From NCBI RefSeq assembly GCF_002252505.1, contig NZ_NNRL01000153.1, forward strand, positions 62,001-126,000: a stretch of 64,000 bases of DNA, in the 5' to 3' direction. Made by a program: the position numbers and the translations under genes. This document shows, in pieces, positions 36,997 through 48,038 of the stretch (the stretch's first letter is position 1; each line of letters starts with the position of its first letter). Under the pieces are notes generated by a model. That model was given only the letters and a program-made list of their open reading frames with translations. It ran no database searches and was not told where the DNA came from. Source of the DNA: Brucella grignonensis. GTDB lineage: Bacteria; Pseudomonadota; Alphaproteobacteria; Rhizobiales; Rhizobiaceae.

Positions 36997-37081
36997 GCGG
37001 TCGTGGCGGAATTGGTAGACGCGCAGCGTTGAGGTCGCTGTGGGGCAACCCGTGGAAGTTCGAGTCTTCTCGACCGCACCA
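36997..37081 (+). tRNA. tRNA-Leu (anticodon GAG), copy 2
   Basis: Identical in sequence to 36698-36782. The first 25 bp upstream (CGCTGACAAGTTCAGCTTCT region) are also shared, while the downstream flanks differ. Confidence 0.97.
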
Positions 37082-37210
37082 TTCTCTTCCTGAGAAAATC
37101 TGATTTTTTGCGCTGCAGCAATGAATAGCTTCTCGAATTTGGGATGTTATGCACGCTGCTAAAATGCTTTATTGCATCATGCAGACGCCAATCAACGACA
37201 GGAAGACACA

Positions 37211-37423
37211 ATGAAAATCAGCGCACGCAATCGCCTCAAAGGCACAATCGTCGATGTCACCAAAGGCGCAACCACGGCACATATACGCATTGATATTGGA
37301 AATGGCGTCGTTGTTACCTCGTCCATCACCAATGAAGCCGTAGATGAACTTGACCTCAAGGTTGGCAAGACGGCTTATGCCGTCGTCAAGGCATCGGATG
37401 TAATGGTCGCGACAGACGACTAA
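37211..37423 (+). CDS. Molbindin-like TOBE-domain protein
   Basis: A 70-residue single Mop/TOBE domain: Ser-Ala-Arg-Asn-Arg-Leu-Lys-Gly-Thr-Ile-Val-Asp-Val, Val-Val-Val-Thr-Ser-Ser-Ile-Thr, and Ala-Val-Val-Lys-Ala-Ser-Asp-Val-Met-Val. Such proteins oligomerise and bind molybdate, acting as a cytosolic store or sensor. ATG 37211 follows GGAAGACACA. No molybdenum genes are nearby apart from the CinA-like protein 26 kb away. Confidence 0.9.
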   Translation: MKISARNRLKGTIVDVTKGATTAHIRIDIGNGVVVTSSITNEAVDELDLKVGKTAYAVVKASDVMVATDD

Positions 37424-37431
37424 CCCAATAA

Positions 37432-37454
37432 AAACCCCGCTCAAAGCGGGGTTT
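37432..37454. terminator. Bidirectional terminator
   Basis: A 9-bp stem AAACCCCGC/GCGGGGTTT with a 5-nt loop between the convergent molbindin and CoA-transferase genes. Confidence 0.8.
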
Positions 37455-37472
37455 ATTGTTTCAAAGGTTCAA

Positions 37473-38597
37473 TCACACTTCGTCACTATGCTCGCCCAGT
37501 TTCGGCGAACGTCTATCGAGTTTCAGTTCGGCGTCCGAGAATCGGATTGGCGTACGCAATCCCGGCACACCATCGGGATCGATTCTCATCTGTCGCGCGA
37601 TGAATTGCGGATCGGCAAACACATCTTCAACCGTGTTGATCGGCCCGGCAGGCACGCCTGCCTTGGCAAGCGCTGCCAGAAGATCATCCCGTAACCACTG
37701 CTTCGTACGATCTTCCAGCAAAGCCGTGAGTGCATCGCGATTGGCAACGCGCAATGCATTAGTGAGAAAGCGGGAATCGCGCGCGATTTCGCCGATTCCC
37801 AGCAAAGCGGTCAGTTTTGCAAACTGCCCGTCATTGCCACAGGCGATAATGAAATAACCGTCTGATACAGGCAGCGTCTGATAAGGCGCGATATTGGGAT
37901 GCGCATTGCCCATCCGCTTGGGAGCAACACCCGACGCCAGATAATTCATCGCCTGATTGGCAAGAACCGCCGACATGCAATCAAACAGCGCCATGTCGAT
38001 ATGCTGACCCTTGCCCGTGCGCCCACGCATGATTAGAGCCGACTGAATGGCGATGACGCTGTAAAGCCCGGTGAAGATGTCTGCGAAAGCCACACCAATC
38101 TTTTGCGGTTGCCCGTCCGGATCGCCAGTCAGGTCCATGATGCCGCCCATGCCCTGGATCATGAAATCATAACCCGCACGTTCTGCATAAGGGCCGGTGT
38201 GGCCGAAACCCGTGATTGAACAATAGATCAGCCGTGGATTGATCGCCTTCAGGCTTTCATAGTCGAGACCGTATTTATCAAGACCACCGAGCTTGAAATT
38301 CTCAATCACCACATCCGCATCAGCGACGAGCTTGCGCACAAGCTCCTTGCCCTCAACGGTGCGAAAATCGGCAATGATCGATTGCTTTCCACGATTGCAG
38401 GCGTGGAAATAGGCTGCTGACTTTTCGCCTTCAACCTCGATAAAGGGCGGTCCCCATGTGCGGGTATCGTCACCTTCAGGGCTTTCGACCTTGACGACGT
38501 CGGCACCCAGGTCGGACAGTGTCTGTCCGACCCATGGACCTGCCAGAATGCGGGCCAGCTCAATGACTTTAAGACCCGCAAGCGGTGTATTCTGCAT
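37473..38597 (-). CDS. CaiB/BaiF CoA-transferase, probably glutarate-specific
   Basis: A 374-residue family III CoA-transferase. N-terminal Leu-Lys-Val-Ile-Glu-Leu-Ala-Arg-Ile-Leu-Ala-Gly-Pro-Trp and the catalytic-Asp region Gly-Gly-Ile-Met-Asp-Leu-Thr-Gly-Asp-Pro are standard. It lies 21 bp downstream of the glutaryl-CoA dehydrogenase gene in the same direction, so I infer succinyl-CoA:glutarate CoA-transferase (GcdG/SUGCT type). Family sequence alone does not fix the acid used. Confidence 0.88.
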   Translation of the reverse strand: MQNTPLAGLKVIELARILAGPWVGQTLSDLGADVVKVESPEGDDTRTWGPPFIEVEGEKSAAYFHACNRGKQSIIADFRTVEGKELVRKLVADADVVIENFKLGGLDKYGLDYESLKAINPRLIYCSITGFGHTGPYAERAGYDFMIQGMGGIMDLTGDPDGQPQKIGVAFADIFTGLYSVIAIQSALIMRGRTGKGQHIDMALFDCMSAVLANQAMNYLASGVAPKRMGNAHPNIAPYQTLPVSDGYFIIACGNDGQFAKLTALLGIGEIARDSRFLTNALRVANRDALTALLEDRTKQWLRDDLLAALAKAGVPAGPINTVEDVFADPQFIARQMRIDPDGVPGLRTPIRFSDAELKLDRRSPKLGEHSDEV

Positions 38598-38618
38598 TTC
38601 TCAAAACCTTTCCGGCGA

Positions 38619-39803
38619 TCAGAAGAAGGCCTGAATGCCGGTCTGCGCACGTCCGAGAATCAGCGCATGAACGTCATGCGTGCCCTCATAGGTATTGACG
38701 GTTTCAAGGTTCTGCGCGTGGCGCATAACGTGATATTCGATCTGAATGCCGTTGCCGCCATGCATGTCACGAGCCTGACGTGCAATATCGAGTGCCTTGC
38801 CGCAATTGTTGCGCTTGACGATAGAAATCATTTCGGGCGCCATCTTGCCTTCGTCAAACAGACGGCCAACGCGCAGAGAAGCTTGCAAGCCAAGCGTGAT
38901 TTCGGTCTGCATATCGGCGAGCTTCTTCTGGTAGAGCTGTGTGCCAGCCAAAGGCTTGTCGAACTGTTTGCGATCAAGCCCATACTGGCGTGCGCGGAAC
39001 CAGCAATCCTCTGCCGCACCCAGCACGCCCCATGAAATGCCGTAGCGTGCACGGTTGAGACAGCCGAACGGACCCTTGAGGCCCGATACATTCGGCAACA
39101 ATGCATCTTCCGATACTTCCACGCCATCCATGACGATTTCGCCGGTGATCGAAGCACGCAACGAAAGCTTTCCGCCAATCTTGGGTGCAGAAAGCCCCTT
39201 CATGCCCTTTTCGAGCACAAAACCACGGATCGCGCCGTCATGCGCCGTCGACTTGGCCCAGACCACGAAAACGTCGGCAATCGGTGAATTGGATATCCAC
39301 ATTTTGGAACCGCTGATGCGATAGCCGCCATCGATTTTGTCAGCTCGGGTTTTCATGCCCGCAGGATCGGAACCGGCGTCAGGTTCGGTCAGACCGAAGC
39401 AACCGATCAATTCGCCGGAAACCAGACCCGGCAGATATTTCTTGCGCTGCTCATCAGAGCCATAAGCATAGATCGGATACATGACGAGCGACGACTGAAC
39501 GCTCATCATCGAACGATAGCCGGAATCGATGCGCTCAACTTCGCGTGCCACCAGACCATAGGACACATAACCGGCATTGGCAGCGCCGTATTCTTCAGGA
39601 AGCGTTACACCGAGAAGACCAGCCTGCCCCATCAAGCGAAACAGGTCTGGATCAGTCGTCTCATCAAGATAGGCTTTTTCAATGCGTGGCAGCAGAACAT
39701 CGCTCGCGAAAGCCTGCGCCGAGTCGCGGATCATCCGCTCGTCTTCGGTCAATTGCTCATCAAGCAGAAACGGATCTTCCCAGTTAAATACGGCACGCGA
39801 CAT
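38619..39803 (-). CDS. gcdH: Glutaryl-CoA dehydrogenase
   Basis: About 394-residue FAD acyl-CoA dehydrogenase that oxidises and decarboxylates glutaryl-CoA to crotonyl-CoA in lysine, tryptophan or glutarate breakdown. The segment [15 protein letters not shown] is specific to GCDH. [11 protein letters not shown] is the FAD loop, and the catalytic base is the Glu in Thr-Tyr-Glu-Gly-Thr-His. ATG 39803 follows GAGGAGA; an extension to 39818 is not supported. Divergent from a LysR gene. Confidence 0.95.
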   Translation of the reverse strand: MSRAVFNWEDPFLLDEQLTEDERMIRDSAQAFASDVLLPRIEKAYLDETTDPDLFRLMGQAGLLGVTLPEEYGAANAGYVSYGLVAREVERIDSGYRSMMSVQSSLVMYPIYAYGSDEQRKKYLPGLVSGELIGCFGLTEPDAGSDPAGMKTRADKIDGGYRISGSKMWISNSPIADVFVVWAKSTAHDGAIRGFVLEKGMKGLSAPKIGGKLSLRASITGEIVMDGVEVSEDALLPNVSGLKGPFGCLNRARYGISWGVLGAAEDCWFRARQYGLDRKQFDKPLAGTQLYQKKLADMQTEITLGLQASLRVGRLFDEGKMAPEMISIVKRNNCGKALDIARQARDMHGGNGIQIEYHVMRHAQNLETVNTYEGTHDVHALILGRAQTGIQAFF

Positions 39804-39877
39804 GAACAATCTCCTCAAATTCAGTTGTGGCGACTATGGCGCAGCACTCTCTCACATGCAATTTACGTTTACTCATT

Positions 39878-39902
39878 GATCTATTCCATTTAGTAATAGA
39901 TC
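39878..39902. promoter_or_regulatory. Perfect inverted repeat, likely LysR operator
   Basis: GATCTATT (39878-39885) and AATAGATC (39895-39902) with a 9-bp spacer, directly before the LysR gene start and about 75 bp before gcdH. It includes a T-N11-A arrangement as in LysR sites. Confidence 0.6.
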
Positions 39903-40835
39903 ATGATTTCACTATCGAGACGACTGCTTCCCTCTACAAGCGCGCTTGCTGCCTTTGATGCAGTGGCGCGCTACCAAAGCTTTTCGAGCGCAGCCGAAGA
40001 GCTGTCTTTGACGCAAGGTGCTGTCAGTCGTCAGATCGCTTTGTTGGAAGAACAGCTTGGTGCTGTCCTGTTTGACCGCACCAGCCGCCATGTCATGCTG
40101 ACTGATGCCGGACGCGCCTATCTTCATGCAATAAGCCCTGCCCTTGCTTCCATTCGTGCCGCCTCATTGCAGGTCATGTCGCAAATGCGTGGGACAACGC
40201 TCAATCTCGCATTTCTTCCGACCTTCGGCACCCGCTGGCTGATCCCGAGAATCCCGCGTTTTGTCGCACAATATCCGGATATTATTCTGAATTTTGCCAC
40301 GCGTATCGGCCAGTTCGACTTTGAACGCGAGGGCCTTGATGCGGCAATCCATATTGGCCAGCCAGACTGGCCCAATGCCGATTGCACATTTCTGATGGAG
40401 GAAACGGTTGCGCCTGTTTGCAGCCCGGCTTTTCTGAAACAGCACGCGATCACCGAGCCGACCGACTTGTTGCGCCTGCCACTTTTCAATATGGCGTCAC
40501 GCCCTGGCGCATGGAACCACTGGTTCAAAAGCCTCGATATTGCAGCGCCTGTAGCGGGCGGAATGCGCTTTGAGCAGTTCTCAAATGTTTCTCAGGCATG
40601 TGTCGCAGGTCTTGGGATTGCACTGATGCCGCTGTTTCTGATCAGTGCCGAAATTGAAAGTGGGCAGCTTGTCGTGGCCTATCAACACACAGTCAAAAGC
40701 CCGAGCAGCTATTACTTTGTAACACCGCAGGCGCGTGCAAACACGCCTGCGGTCAAGGCCTTTCGCGATTGGCTTTTGACGGAAGTCAATCGCGAGTTCG
40801 ATCCTCACGCCATCGAGTTGCTGACGATTTCATAA
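39903..40835 (+). CDS. LysR-family regulator, GcdR-like
   Basis: A 310-residue transcription factor: N-terminal winged helix-turn-helix ([19 protein letters not shown]) and a GcvA-like effector domain. Divergent orientation to gcdH and the CoA-transferase suggests control of glutarate use. The ATG abuts the palindrome at 39878-39902, so it probably represses itself. Its 3' end overlaps the convergent LLM gene by 31 bp. Confidence 0.9.
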   Translation: MISLSRRLLPSTSALAAFDAVARYQSFSSAAEELSLTQGAVSRQIALLEEQLGAVLFDRTSRHVMLTDAGRAYLHAISPALASIRAASLQVMSQMRGTTLNLAFLPTFGTRWLIPRIPRFVAQYPDIILNFATRIGQFDFEREGLDAAIHIGQPDWPNADCTFLMEETVAPVCSPAFLKQHAITEPTDLLRLPLFNMASRPGAWNHWFKSLDIAAPVAGGMRFEQFSNVSQACVAGLGIALMPLFLISAEIESGQLVVAYQHTVKSPSSYYFVTPQARANTPAVKAFRDWLLTEVNREFDPHAIELLTIS

Positions 40836-41788
40836 GAGCGAAGGCGCTTCTGATGGTCATAGATCATGCCCGTCACCATCAATTCGTCAGCGCCGGTACG
40901 TTCGGCAAATTCACGAATGCCCTTGTCGACTGTTTCAGGGCCACCCACGACACGACATGAGAGCATCTGGCGAACCAGTGCCTGTGCGGAAGGATCAAGC
41001 TGCTCCTGATAGCCGACAACGGGCGCTGGCAACTTGCCCGGACGGCCGCTGCGCAAGTTCACAAATGCCTGCAATTGTGACGTGAACAGATGATGCGCTT
41101 CTTCATCCGTATCGGCTGCAATGACGTTGAGTCCCAGCATCACATAAGGCTTCTGCAGATATTCGGACGGCTCAAATCGTTCGCGATAGAGTTCAACAGC
41201 ACGTTCCATGTCAGCCGGTGCAAAATGGGAGGCGAAGCCATAAGGCAGTCCCAGCATCGCAGCCAATTGCGCGCCAAACAGGCTTGAACCGAGAATCCAG
41301 ACCGGAACATTCAGTCCCGCGCCCGGAACGGCCTGAACGCGTTGGGCGGGATCGGCCGGCTTGAAATAATTGAGAAGCTCCACGACATCGCGTGGAAAGT
41401 CATTGGCGCTGCTTTCCAGATTGCGGCGAAGCGCGTGTGCGGTCAGCTGATCGGTGCCCGGCGCCCGGCCAAGGCCCAGATCGATACGACCCGGAAACAG
41501 CGACGCCAGTGTGCCGAACTGTTCGGCAATCACCAATGGCGAATGGTTGGGCAACATGATTCCACCTGCCCCAACGCGAATTGTGGACGTGCCCGCCGCC
41601 ACATGGCCGATAACCACCGAGGTTGCCGCACTGGCAATACCGGGCATGTTGTGATGCTCGGCCAGCCAATAGCGCGTAAAGCCCAATTTTTCGGCCTGCT
41701 GGGCCAATTCGAGCGTGTTGTGCAGAGACTGTCCTGCATCACTGCCTTCAGGGACGGGTGAAAGATCGAGTACAGATAAAGGTATCAT
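40805..41788 (-). CDS. LLM-class flavin-dependent oxidoreductase
   Basis: A 327-residue luciferase-like protein of the MsnO8/YhbW group. N-terminal Leu-Ser-Val-Leu-Asp-Leu-Ser-Pro-Val, then [10 protein letters not shown] and [11 protein letters not shown]. It probably uses reduced FMN and oxygen; the substrate is unknown. The ATG at 41788 is the family start. Confidence 0.9.
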   Translation of the reverse strand: MIPLSVLDLSPVPEGSDAGQSLHNTLELAQQAEKLGFTRYWLAEHHNMPGIASAATSVVIGHVAAGTSTIRVGAGGIMLPNHSPLVIAEQFGTLASLFPGRIDLGLGRAPGTDQLTAHALRRNLESSANDFPRDVVELLNYFKPADPAQRVQAVPGAGLNVPVWILGSSLFGAQLAAMLGLPYGFASHFAPADMERAVELYRERFEPSEYLQKPYVMLGLNVIAADTDEEAHHLFTSQLQAFVNLRSGRPGKLPAPVVGYQEQLDPSAQALVRQMLSCRVVGGPETVDKGIREFAERTGADELMVTGMIYDHQKRLRSYEIVSNSMA

Positions 41789-41838
41789 GATTGCTCATAT
41801 GGTGTGTGAGAGTTGGGATGCAAATTCATCCCAAGAAA

Positions 41839-41865
41839 AAGGGCGGCCCACATGTGGCCGCCCTT
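41839..41865 (-). terminator. Terminator of the RND operon
   Basis: A 10-bp stem AAGGGCGGCC/GGCCGCCCTT (41839-41848 with 41856-41865), followed on the minus strand by TTTCTTGGG, 24 bp after the pump gene stop. Confidence 0.85.
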
Positions 41866-41888
41866 AATCTGATTATTCAATACAAGTT

Positions 41889-44800
41889 TCAGTGATGGGC
41901 TGCTGTCGCAGGCTCCTTGCCCTCTTCCTGCTCTGGCACGAACTCGCCTTCCACATCCTTCTTTGCAATGAAAGTGTAGAACATAGGAACCACGAACAGC
42001 GTGAAGACCGTACCGACGGTGATGCCGGTGAAAATCACCAGACCCATTGAGTAACGGGCAGCCGCACCCGCGCCACTTGCAATGATCAGCGGAACAACAC
42101 CAAGCGCCATAGCAGCCGTGGTCATCAGAATCGGACGCAGGCGGGTTTCTGCCGAGAGGATGATGGCCTCACGACGCGAATGACCATGCAGGCGACGCTG
42201 CTGATTGGCGAACTCCACCATCAGAATGCCGTGTTTGGTTATCAGCCCCACAAGCGTAATGAGGCCGACCTGCGTGTAGATGTTCAGCGTTCCAAGTCCC
42301 AGATTCAGCGGAACGATAGCACCAAAGATCGAGAGCGGCACCGACATCATGATGATGAACGGATCGCGGAAGCTTTCGAACTGCGCCGCAAGCACCAGAT
42401 AGATCACGATAACGGCGAGACCGAAGGCAATCATAATCGTATTGCCTTGCTCGACTTCCAGACGCGACTGACCGGAATAGTCGAGGAAGAAGCCTTCCGG
42501 CATCTTCTGCTGCGCCAGATTGACGAGCGTCTGCAGGCCCTGACCTGTCGTAACACTCGGCATAGGCAGAGCGGAAATCGTCGCAGAGTTGAGCTGATTG
42601 AACTGCTCAATCGCCGCAGGCGAAGCGTTCGTCTTGATCTTGATCACCGACGACAGAGGCACCATCGAACCCGAAACACTGCGAACATAGAAATCGCCGA
42701 GCTTTTCAGGATTGGAACGATAGATGTCCGGCACCTGACTGATGATGTCGTAGCTGTTTGAATCGCGGTCAAACTGGGCAATCTTTGCACCACCGGTCAG
42801 AAGACCAAGGGTCGAACCGATATCGCTCACCTGCACACCAAGCGTTGCAGCGCGATCGCGATCAATCGTGATCGTGGTCTGCGGTGCATTAAAGGACATC
42901 GAGTTCTGAACAATGATGTACTGACCCGTTGCCTGTGCTTCATTCTTGATTTCCTCAGCAAGCTGGAAAACCTGATCCGAAGGACCTGTTGATTGAAGCG
43001 CAATTGAGATCGGCAGACCGCCGCCCGTACCCGGCAAGGAAGGCGGAGCGAAGATAAAGGCTTCAACACCTGCGACCTTGCTCAGACGATTGGTCAAATC
43101 CTGCTGGATTTCCTTCTGCGAGCGCGAACGTTCCGACCATTCCTTCAATACCCAGAGCGCAATACCCGAATTCGTACCGCCATCCATACCAACGATCTGG
43201 AAGCGTGTATCCAATTCTGGCAGATCCTTGGTCAGACCATCGATCTGCTCGGCATAGAGATTGGTGTATGCAGAAGTCGCATATTGCGGAGCCTGGAACA
43301 TCGAGAACAATGCGCCGGAATCTTCTTCAGGTGCCAGTTCGGTCGATGTGTTCACAAACAAGAAGCCTGTAAGACCAATCAGAGCAATAACGATCATCAG
43401 GGTGATCGGGCGATAATTAAGCGACCCCGACACCATGCGATGATACCACTTCTCGAATCTCGAGAAGGTGCTGTCGATGAACTTCTGGAATCGCGATGCT
43501 TCGCCATGCTTGAGCATACGCGCGCACATCATCGGCGAAATCGTCAATGCCGCTACACCGGAGATGATAACCGCGCCTGCCAGCGTGAAAGCAAACTCGC
43601 GGAACAGCGAACCAGTCAAGCCGCCGGTAAATCCGAGAGGCGCAAACACCGCTGCCAGCGTGATCGTCATCGCAATAATCGAACCGGTGATTTCCTTCAT
43701 ACCCTTGAAGGCAGCATCCATCGGACGCAACCCTTCTTCGATATGACGGTGAATATTCTCCAGCACCACGATAGCGTCGTCGACCACCAGACCAATCGCC
43801 AGAACCATCGCAAGCAGCGATAGGAGATTGATCGAGAAGCCGAAGATATAAAGGAAGAAGCAGACACCGATCAGCGAGATCGGGATTGTTACGATTGGAA
43901 TGAGAACCGAGCGGAACGAACCAAGAAAGACGATGATGACCAGAATAACAATGGCCACGGCTTCGCCGATGGTCGTGAAAACTTCCTTGATCGACGAGCT
44001 GATCTGCTCGGTCGCGTCATAAACGAGATCAAGCTTCATGCCTTCAGGCAGCGATGCCTGAATAGACGGCAATTCCTTGCGAACGGCGCTCGCCATGTCG
44101 ATAGGGTTTGCTGCAGGCGTCGGATAAACGCCAAGGAACGTACCGGCAGAGCCATTGAACGAAACAATCGTATCCGTGCTCTTTGCAGCCAGTTCGATTT
44201 TTGCAACATCGCGCAGGCGCACGACTTCATCGCCGGAAGTCTTGATCGGCATCGCGCCAAAGGCTTCAGGCGTCTGCAAGGTCGATTCCAGCGTGATCGA
44301 AGACGATACGTACTCGTTCTTGGTTGTGCCCGGTGCCGACAGGAAGTTCGAGGCATTGATAGCAGCCAGAACCTCGGGTGCTGTGATCTCGCGTGCAGCC
44401 AACTGGATCGGATCAATCCACACACGCATCGAATAGACTTGACCACCAAGAATTTCAGCCTTTGCCACACCTTGAATCGTGGACATACGAGGCTGAATGA
44501 CGCGCTCCAGATATTCCGTAATCTGCTCGCTCGTCATATTCGGATTTTGCGCTGCCAGATACATGGTCGCAAAACTCTGGCCCGTGCCCTTGACGATAAC
44601 CGGATCATCGGATTCAGACGGCAGATTGCCACGAACCTGATTGACCTTTGCGATCACTTCGGTGAGCGCTGCATCCGGATTTGCGCCAAGCTTCATCTGA
44701 ACCGTCACCGTGCTCGACGATGGGCGGCTGGATGACGTGACATAGTCAATGTTTTCAGTGGTTGCTACCGATTCAGCGATTGGCGACGTAATAAAGCCCT

Positions 44801-44978
44801 GAATAAGCTCAGCACTCGCACCCGCATAAGCCGTAGTAACGGTAATAACGGTTTCATCGACCTTTGGATATTCACGCACAGTAAGCTGCGCGATACCCTG
44901 AAGGCCAAGAAGAATGATCATGAGAGCGACCACAGTAGCAAGTACGGGTCGCCGGATGAAGATATCGGAAAAGCTCAT
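41889..44978 (-). CDS. RND-family multidrug efflux permease
   Basis: A 1029-residue inner-membrane proton-driven pump of the HAE1/AcrB class. Twelve hydrophobic helices with two large periplasmic loops; proton-relay aspartates in Gly-Leu-Val-Val-Asp-Asp-Ala-Ile-Val-Val-Leu-Glu-Asn (helix 4). The N-terminus (Ile-Phe-Ile-Arg-Arg-Pro-Val-Leu-Ala) is typical. The substrate is unknown but likely hydrophobic drugs. It is preceded by its adaptor gene 12 bp upstream. No outer-membrane channel gene is present, so TolC-like protein must come from elsewhere. Confidence 0.95.
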   Translation of the reverse strand: MSFSDIFIRRPVLATVVALMIILLGLQGIAQLTVREYPKVDETVITVTTAYAGASAELIQGFITSPIAESVATTENIDYVTSSSRPSSSTVTVQMKLGANPDAALTEVIAKVNQVRGNLPSESDDPVIVKGTGQSFATMYLAAQNPNMTSEQITEYLERVIQPRMSTIQGVAKAEILGGQVYSMRVWIDPIQLAAREITAPEVLAAINASNFLSAPGTTKNEYVSSSITLESTLQTPEAFGAMPIKTSGDEVVRLRDVAKIELAAKSTDTIVSFNGSAGTFLGVYPTPAANPIDMASAVRKELPSIQASLPEGMKLDLVYDATEQISSSIKEVFTTIGEAVAIVILVIIVFLGSFRSVLIPIVTIPISLIGVCFFLYIFGFSINLLSLLAMVLAIGLVVDDAIVVLENIHRHIEEGLRPMDAAFKGMKEITGSIIAMTITLAAVFAPLGFTGGLTGSLFREFAFTLAGAVIISGVAALTISPMMCARMLKHGEASRFQKFIDSTFSRFEKWYHRMVSGSLNYRPITLMIVIALIGLTGFLFVNTSTELAPEEDSGALFSMFQAPQYATSAYTNLYAEQIDGLTKDLPELDTRFQIVGMDGGTNSGIALWVLKEWSERSRSQKEIQQDLTNRLSKVAGVEAFIFAPPSLPGTGGGLPISIALQSTGPSDQVFQLAEEIKNEAQATGQYIIVQNSMSFNAPQTTITIDRDRAATLGVQVSDIGSTLGLLTGGAKIAQFDRDSNSYDIISQVPDIYRSNPEKLGDFYVRSVSGSMVPLSSVIKIKTNASPAAIEQFNQLNSATISALPMPSVTTGQGLQTLVNLAQQKMPEGFFLDYSGQSRLEVEQGNTIMIAFGLAVIVIYLVLAAQFESFRDPFIIMMSVPLSIFGAIVPLNLGLGTLNIYTQVGLITLVGLITKHGILMVEFANQQRRLHGHSRREAIILSAETRLRPILMTTAAMALGVVPLIIASGAGAAARYSMGLVIFTGITVGTVFTLFVVPMFYTFIAKKDVEGEFVPEQEEGKEPATAAHH

Positions 44979-44990
44979 CTTGCTCGCCTA

Positions 44991-46121
44991 TTACTTGTCA
45001 GCCGCAGGCAGCGGATTGACTGTGTTGTCGATCATAACAGCAGCACCTGGTGCAAGCCGGTTCTGACCTGCACTGATCACGATGTCACCAGCCTTCAAAC
45101 CATCGGTAATTTCTACGACGCCGCCATAACGACGACCGAGTTTGACGAAGACCTGCTGGGCGATCAGCTTTTCAGCTTGCCCTTCGGGAGCCTTTTCGCC
45201 TTCCTTCGGCTGTTGCGGACGAACAGCATAAGCATAATCGCCATAAAGGCTGGTCACGATTGCAGTCTGAGGCAGCGCAAGAACATTGTCTTCCTGCGGA
45301 AGTTCAATGCGGACCTGAACGAACTGGCCAGGTACGAGGCGCGGCTCATCGTTCCGCACCTCTGCACGAACCGAAACCAGACGGCTTGATGGATCGATCT
45401 TCGGGTCAATACCAACAATCGTTCCATTGTAAGTGAGTTTATCTGCGTTTGGACCGACTTTCACAACCTGGCCGAGTTTGAGCGACGTCAAGGATTGTTC
45501 CGGCACGGTGAAATCAATCCGCATCTTGTCAATTTCCTGCAAGGTACCGATTACAGTACCGGGCGTCAGATACTGACCGAGATCGACTTTCGAAATACCG
45601 ATCATGCCATCAAAGGGCGCAGTAACGGTCTTCTGGTCAAGCACAGCCTGCATTCTCGCAACGGTCGCCTGTTTGGCACTTGCCGCAGCAGCCGTTGTAT
45701 CAACGTCAGAAACTGCACCAACACCGCGTGTGCGCAGTGTTTCAGCGCGTTTCAGGTTTTGATCTGCAAGAATAGCTTCAGCCTTGGCGGCCACCAGATC
45801 GGCAGTTTCAATGCTGTTTTCGAGTTCAAGCAGAACGTCGCCCTGCTTCACTTCCTGATTGGCCTTGAAGTTGATTTTATCAACGATTCCATTGACCTGA
45901 ACCGTGAGATCAACACCATTGATCGCATTCGCAGAACCGATTGCTTCAATACCGGGCGTCCATACACCCGGCTCCAATGTAACGGTTGAAACCGTCTTCG
46001 CCGGCTGTTGCATATTGGCGAAGAAATCTTTGATCGCCTGCGTTCTGAACAGGTTAAATCCAACAAGCCCTCCCACGACGATCACGAGGAAAATTATTGC
46101 CAGAATAAGGCGCTTGATCAT
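44991..46121 (-). CDS. RND efflux periplasmic adaptor (HlyD/MexE-like)
   Basis: About 376-residue membrane fusion protein linking the pump to an outer-membrane channel. One N-terminal helix (Leu-Ile-Leu-Ala-Ile-Ile-Phe-Leu-Val-Ile-Val) anchors it. A lipoyl half-motif (Val-Asn-Gly-Ile-Val-Asp-Lys-Ile), a coiled-coil hairpin, a second lipoyl half (Ala-Pro-Phe-Asp-Gly-Met-Ile-Gly) and beta-barrel follow. The start is ATG 46121 just before the anchor. The frame runs to 46352 through non-conserved residues that would cover the TetR operator, so I reject it. Confidence 0.92.
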   Translation of the reverse strand: MIKRLILAIIFLVIVVGGLVGFNLFRTQAIKDFFANMQQPAKTVSTVTLEPGVWTPGIEAIGSANAINGVDLTVQVNGIVDKINFKANQEVKQGDVLLELENSIETADLVAAKAEAILADQNLKRAETLRTRGVGAVSDVDTTAAAASAKQATVARMQAVLDQKTVTAPFDGMIGISKVDLGQYLTPGTVIGTLQEIDKMRIDFTVPEQSLTSLKLGQVVKVGPNADKLTYNGTIVGIDPKIDPSSRLVSVRAEVRNDEPRLVPGQFVQVRIELPQEDNVLALPQTAIVTSLYGDYAYAVRPQQPKEGEKAPEGQAEKLIAQQVFVKLGRRYGGVVEITDGLKAGDIVISAGQNRLAPGAAVMIDNTVNPLPAADK

Positions 46122-46217
46122 TGCGGATGCACTCCAGAGCGTCGTTGGTGTGCTTCCTTTATGTTCCTCACAATTTGGTCGCACGAATTTTACTTGAATA
46201 TCAGATGGAAATAACTG

Positions 46218-46233
46218 TACCGTCTGGACGGTA
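46218..46233. promoter_or_regulatory. Perfect 16-bp palindrome, likely TetR operator
   Basis: TACCGTCTGGACGGTA (7-bp arms TACCGTC/GACGGTA around TG) lies between the divergent adaptor and TetR genes, 36 bp before the TetR start. Confidence 0.7.
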
Positions 46234-46268
46234 TTGTCAACTATGGAACTGTCAGGAGACCCAAGGAA

Positions 46269-46814
46269 TTGCACACAAAGAATAAGGTCTCTTCGCGAGA
46301 GCGCATTTTGCGCGCAGCCGTTGAACTCGCTCAGGAAGTTGGACCCGCACATATATCGCTTGATGCAGTGGCCGCCCGCGCAGGCCTCTCAAAAGGAGGA
46401 TTGCTTTATTCGTTTCCCACGAAAGCAAAGCTGCTCGAAGGTGTGGTCGAAGAATATATGAAAGAGCATGAACGGGCGATGGAAGTTCAGGAGAACCTTC
46501 AAAGCGGTGATAAAAACCGCGTTGCGCGTGCTTTTTTTGATGTTTATCGCGTTCAAGCGGACGATGAACCGCCAGCCAGCGGAATTCTGGCAGCGCTGGT
46601 CGAGAACCCGGACTTTATGATCCCTGTCAGGCATTATCACAGAACCTTGCTGGATCGGATGCTGAAAGATGCGACCGACGATAATCTTGTTTTGATCACC
46701 TATCTGGCGCTTACAGGTCTGGAATGTGGCCGTTTGCTCGATTGTGATATCGTCAGTGATGAAGAGCGTCACTCGGTTATCTGTCGGCTCGAGAAGCTAT
46801 TGGAAGCTGGTTAA
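46269..46814 (+). CDS. TetR-family regulator of the RND pump
   Basis: A 181-residue repressor. Helix-turn-helix: Arg-Glu-Arg-Ile-Leu-Arg-Ala-Ala ... Ser-Leu-Asp-Ala-Val-Ala-Ala-Arg-Ala-Gly-Leu-Ser-Lys-Gly-Gly-Leu-Leu-Tyr. The C-terminal part resembles TetR_C_37-type domains. It is divergent from the adaptor/pump genes and probably represses both promoters. The start is TTG 46269 with GGAG about 11 bp upstream; no in-frame ATG precedes the helix. Confidence 0.9.
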   Translation: MHTKNKVSSRERILRAAVELAQEVGPAHISLDAVAARAGLSKGGLLYSFPTKAKLLEGVVEEYMKEHERAMEVQENLQSGDKNRVARAFFDVYRVQADDEPPASGILAALVENPDFMIPVRHYHRTLLDRMLKDATDDNLVLITYLALTGLECGRLLDCDIVSDEERHSVICRLEKLLEAG

Positions 46815-46842
46815 CCCCATCTGCTGCCGATAATTGATACAA

Positions 46843-46868
46843 AAAACGCGCCATAAATGGCGCGTTTT
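46843..46868. terminator. Bidirectional terminator
   Basis: AAAACGCGCC/GGCGCGTTTT stem with T-run TTTTGTTTTT on the plus strand, between the convergent TetR and tgt genes. Confidence 0.85.
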
Positions 46869-46887
46869 GTTTTTAACGAAGATGAAG

Positions 46888-48021
<1,134 letters not shown>

Positions 48022-48038
48022 GCCGTGTCTCTAATATC

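Noticed and set aside
46122-46352. N-terminal extension of the RND adaptor
   Set aside because: It would precede the membrane anchor with polar residues and cross the TetR operator.
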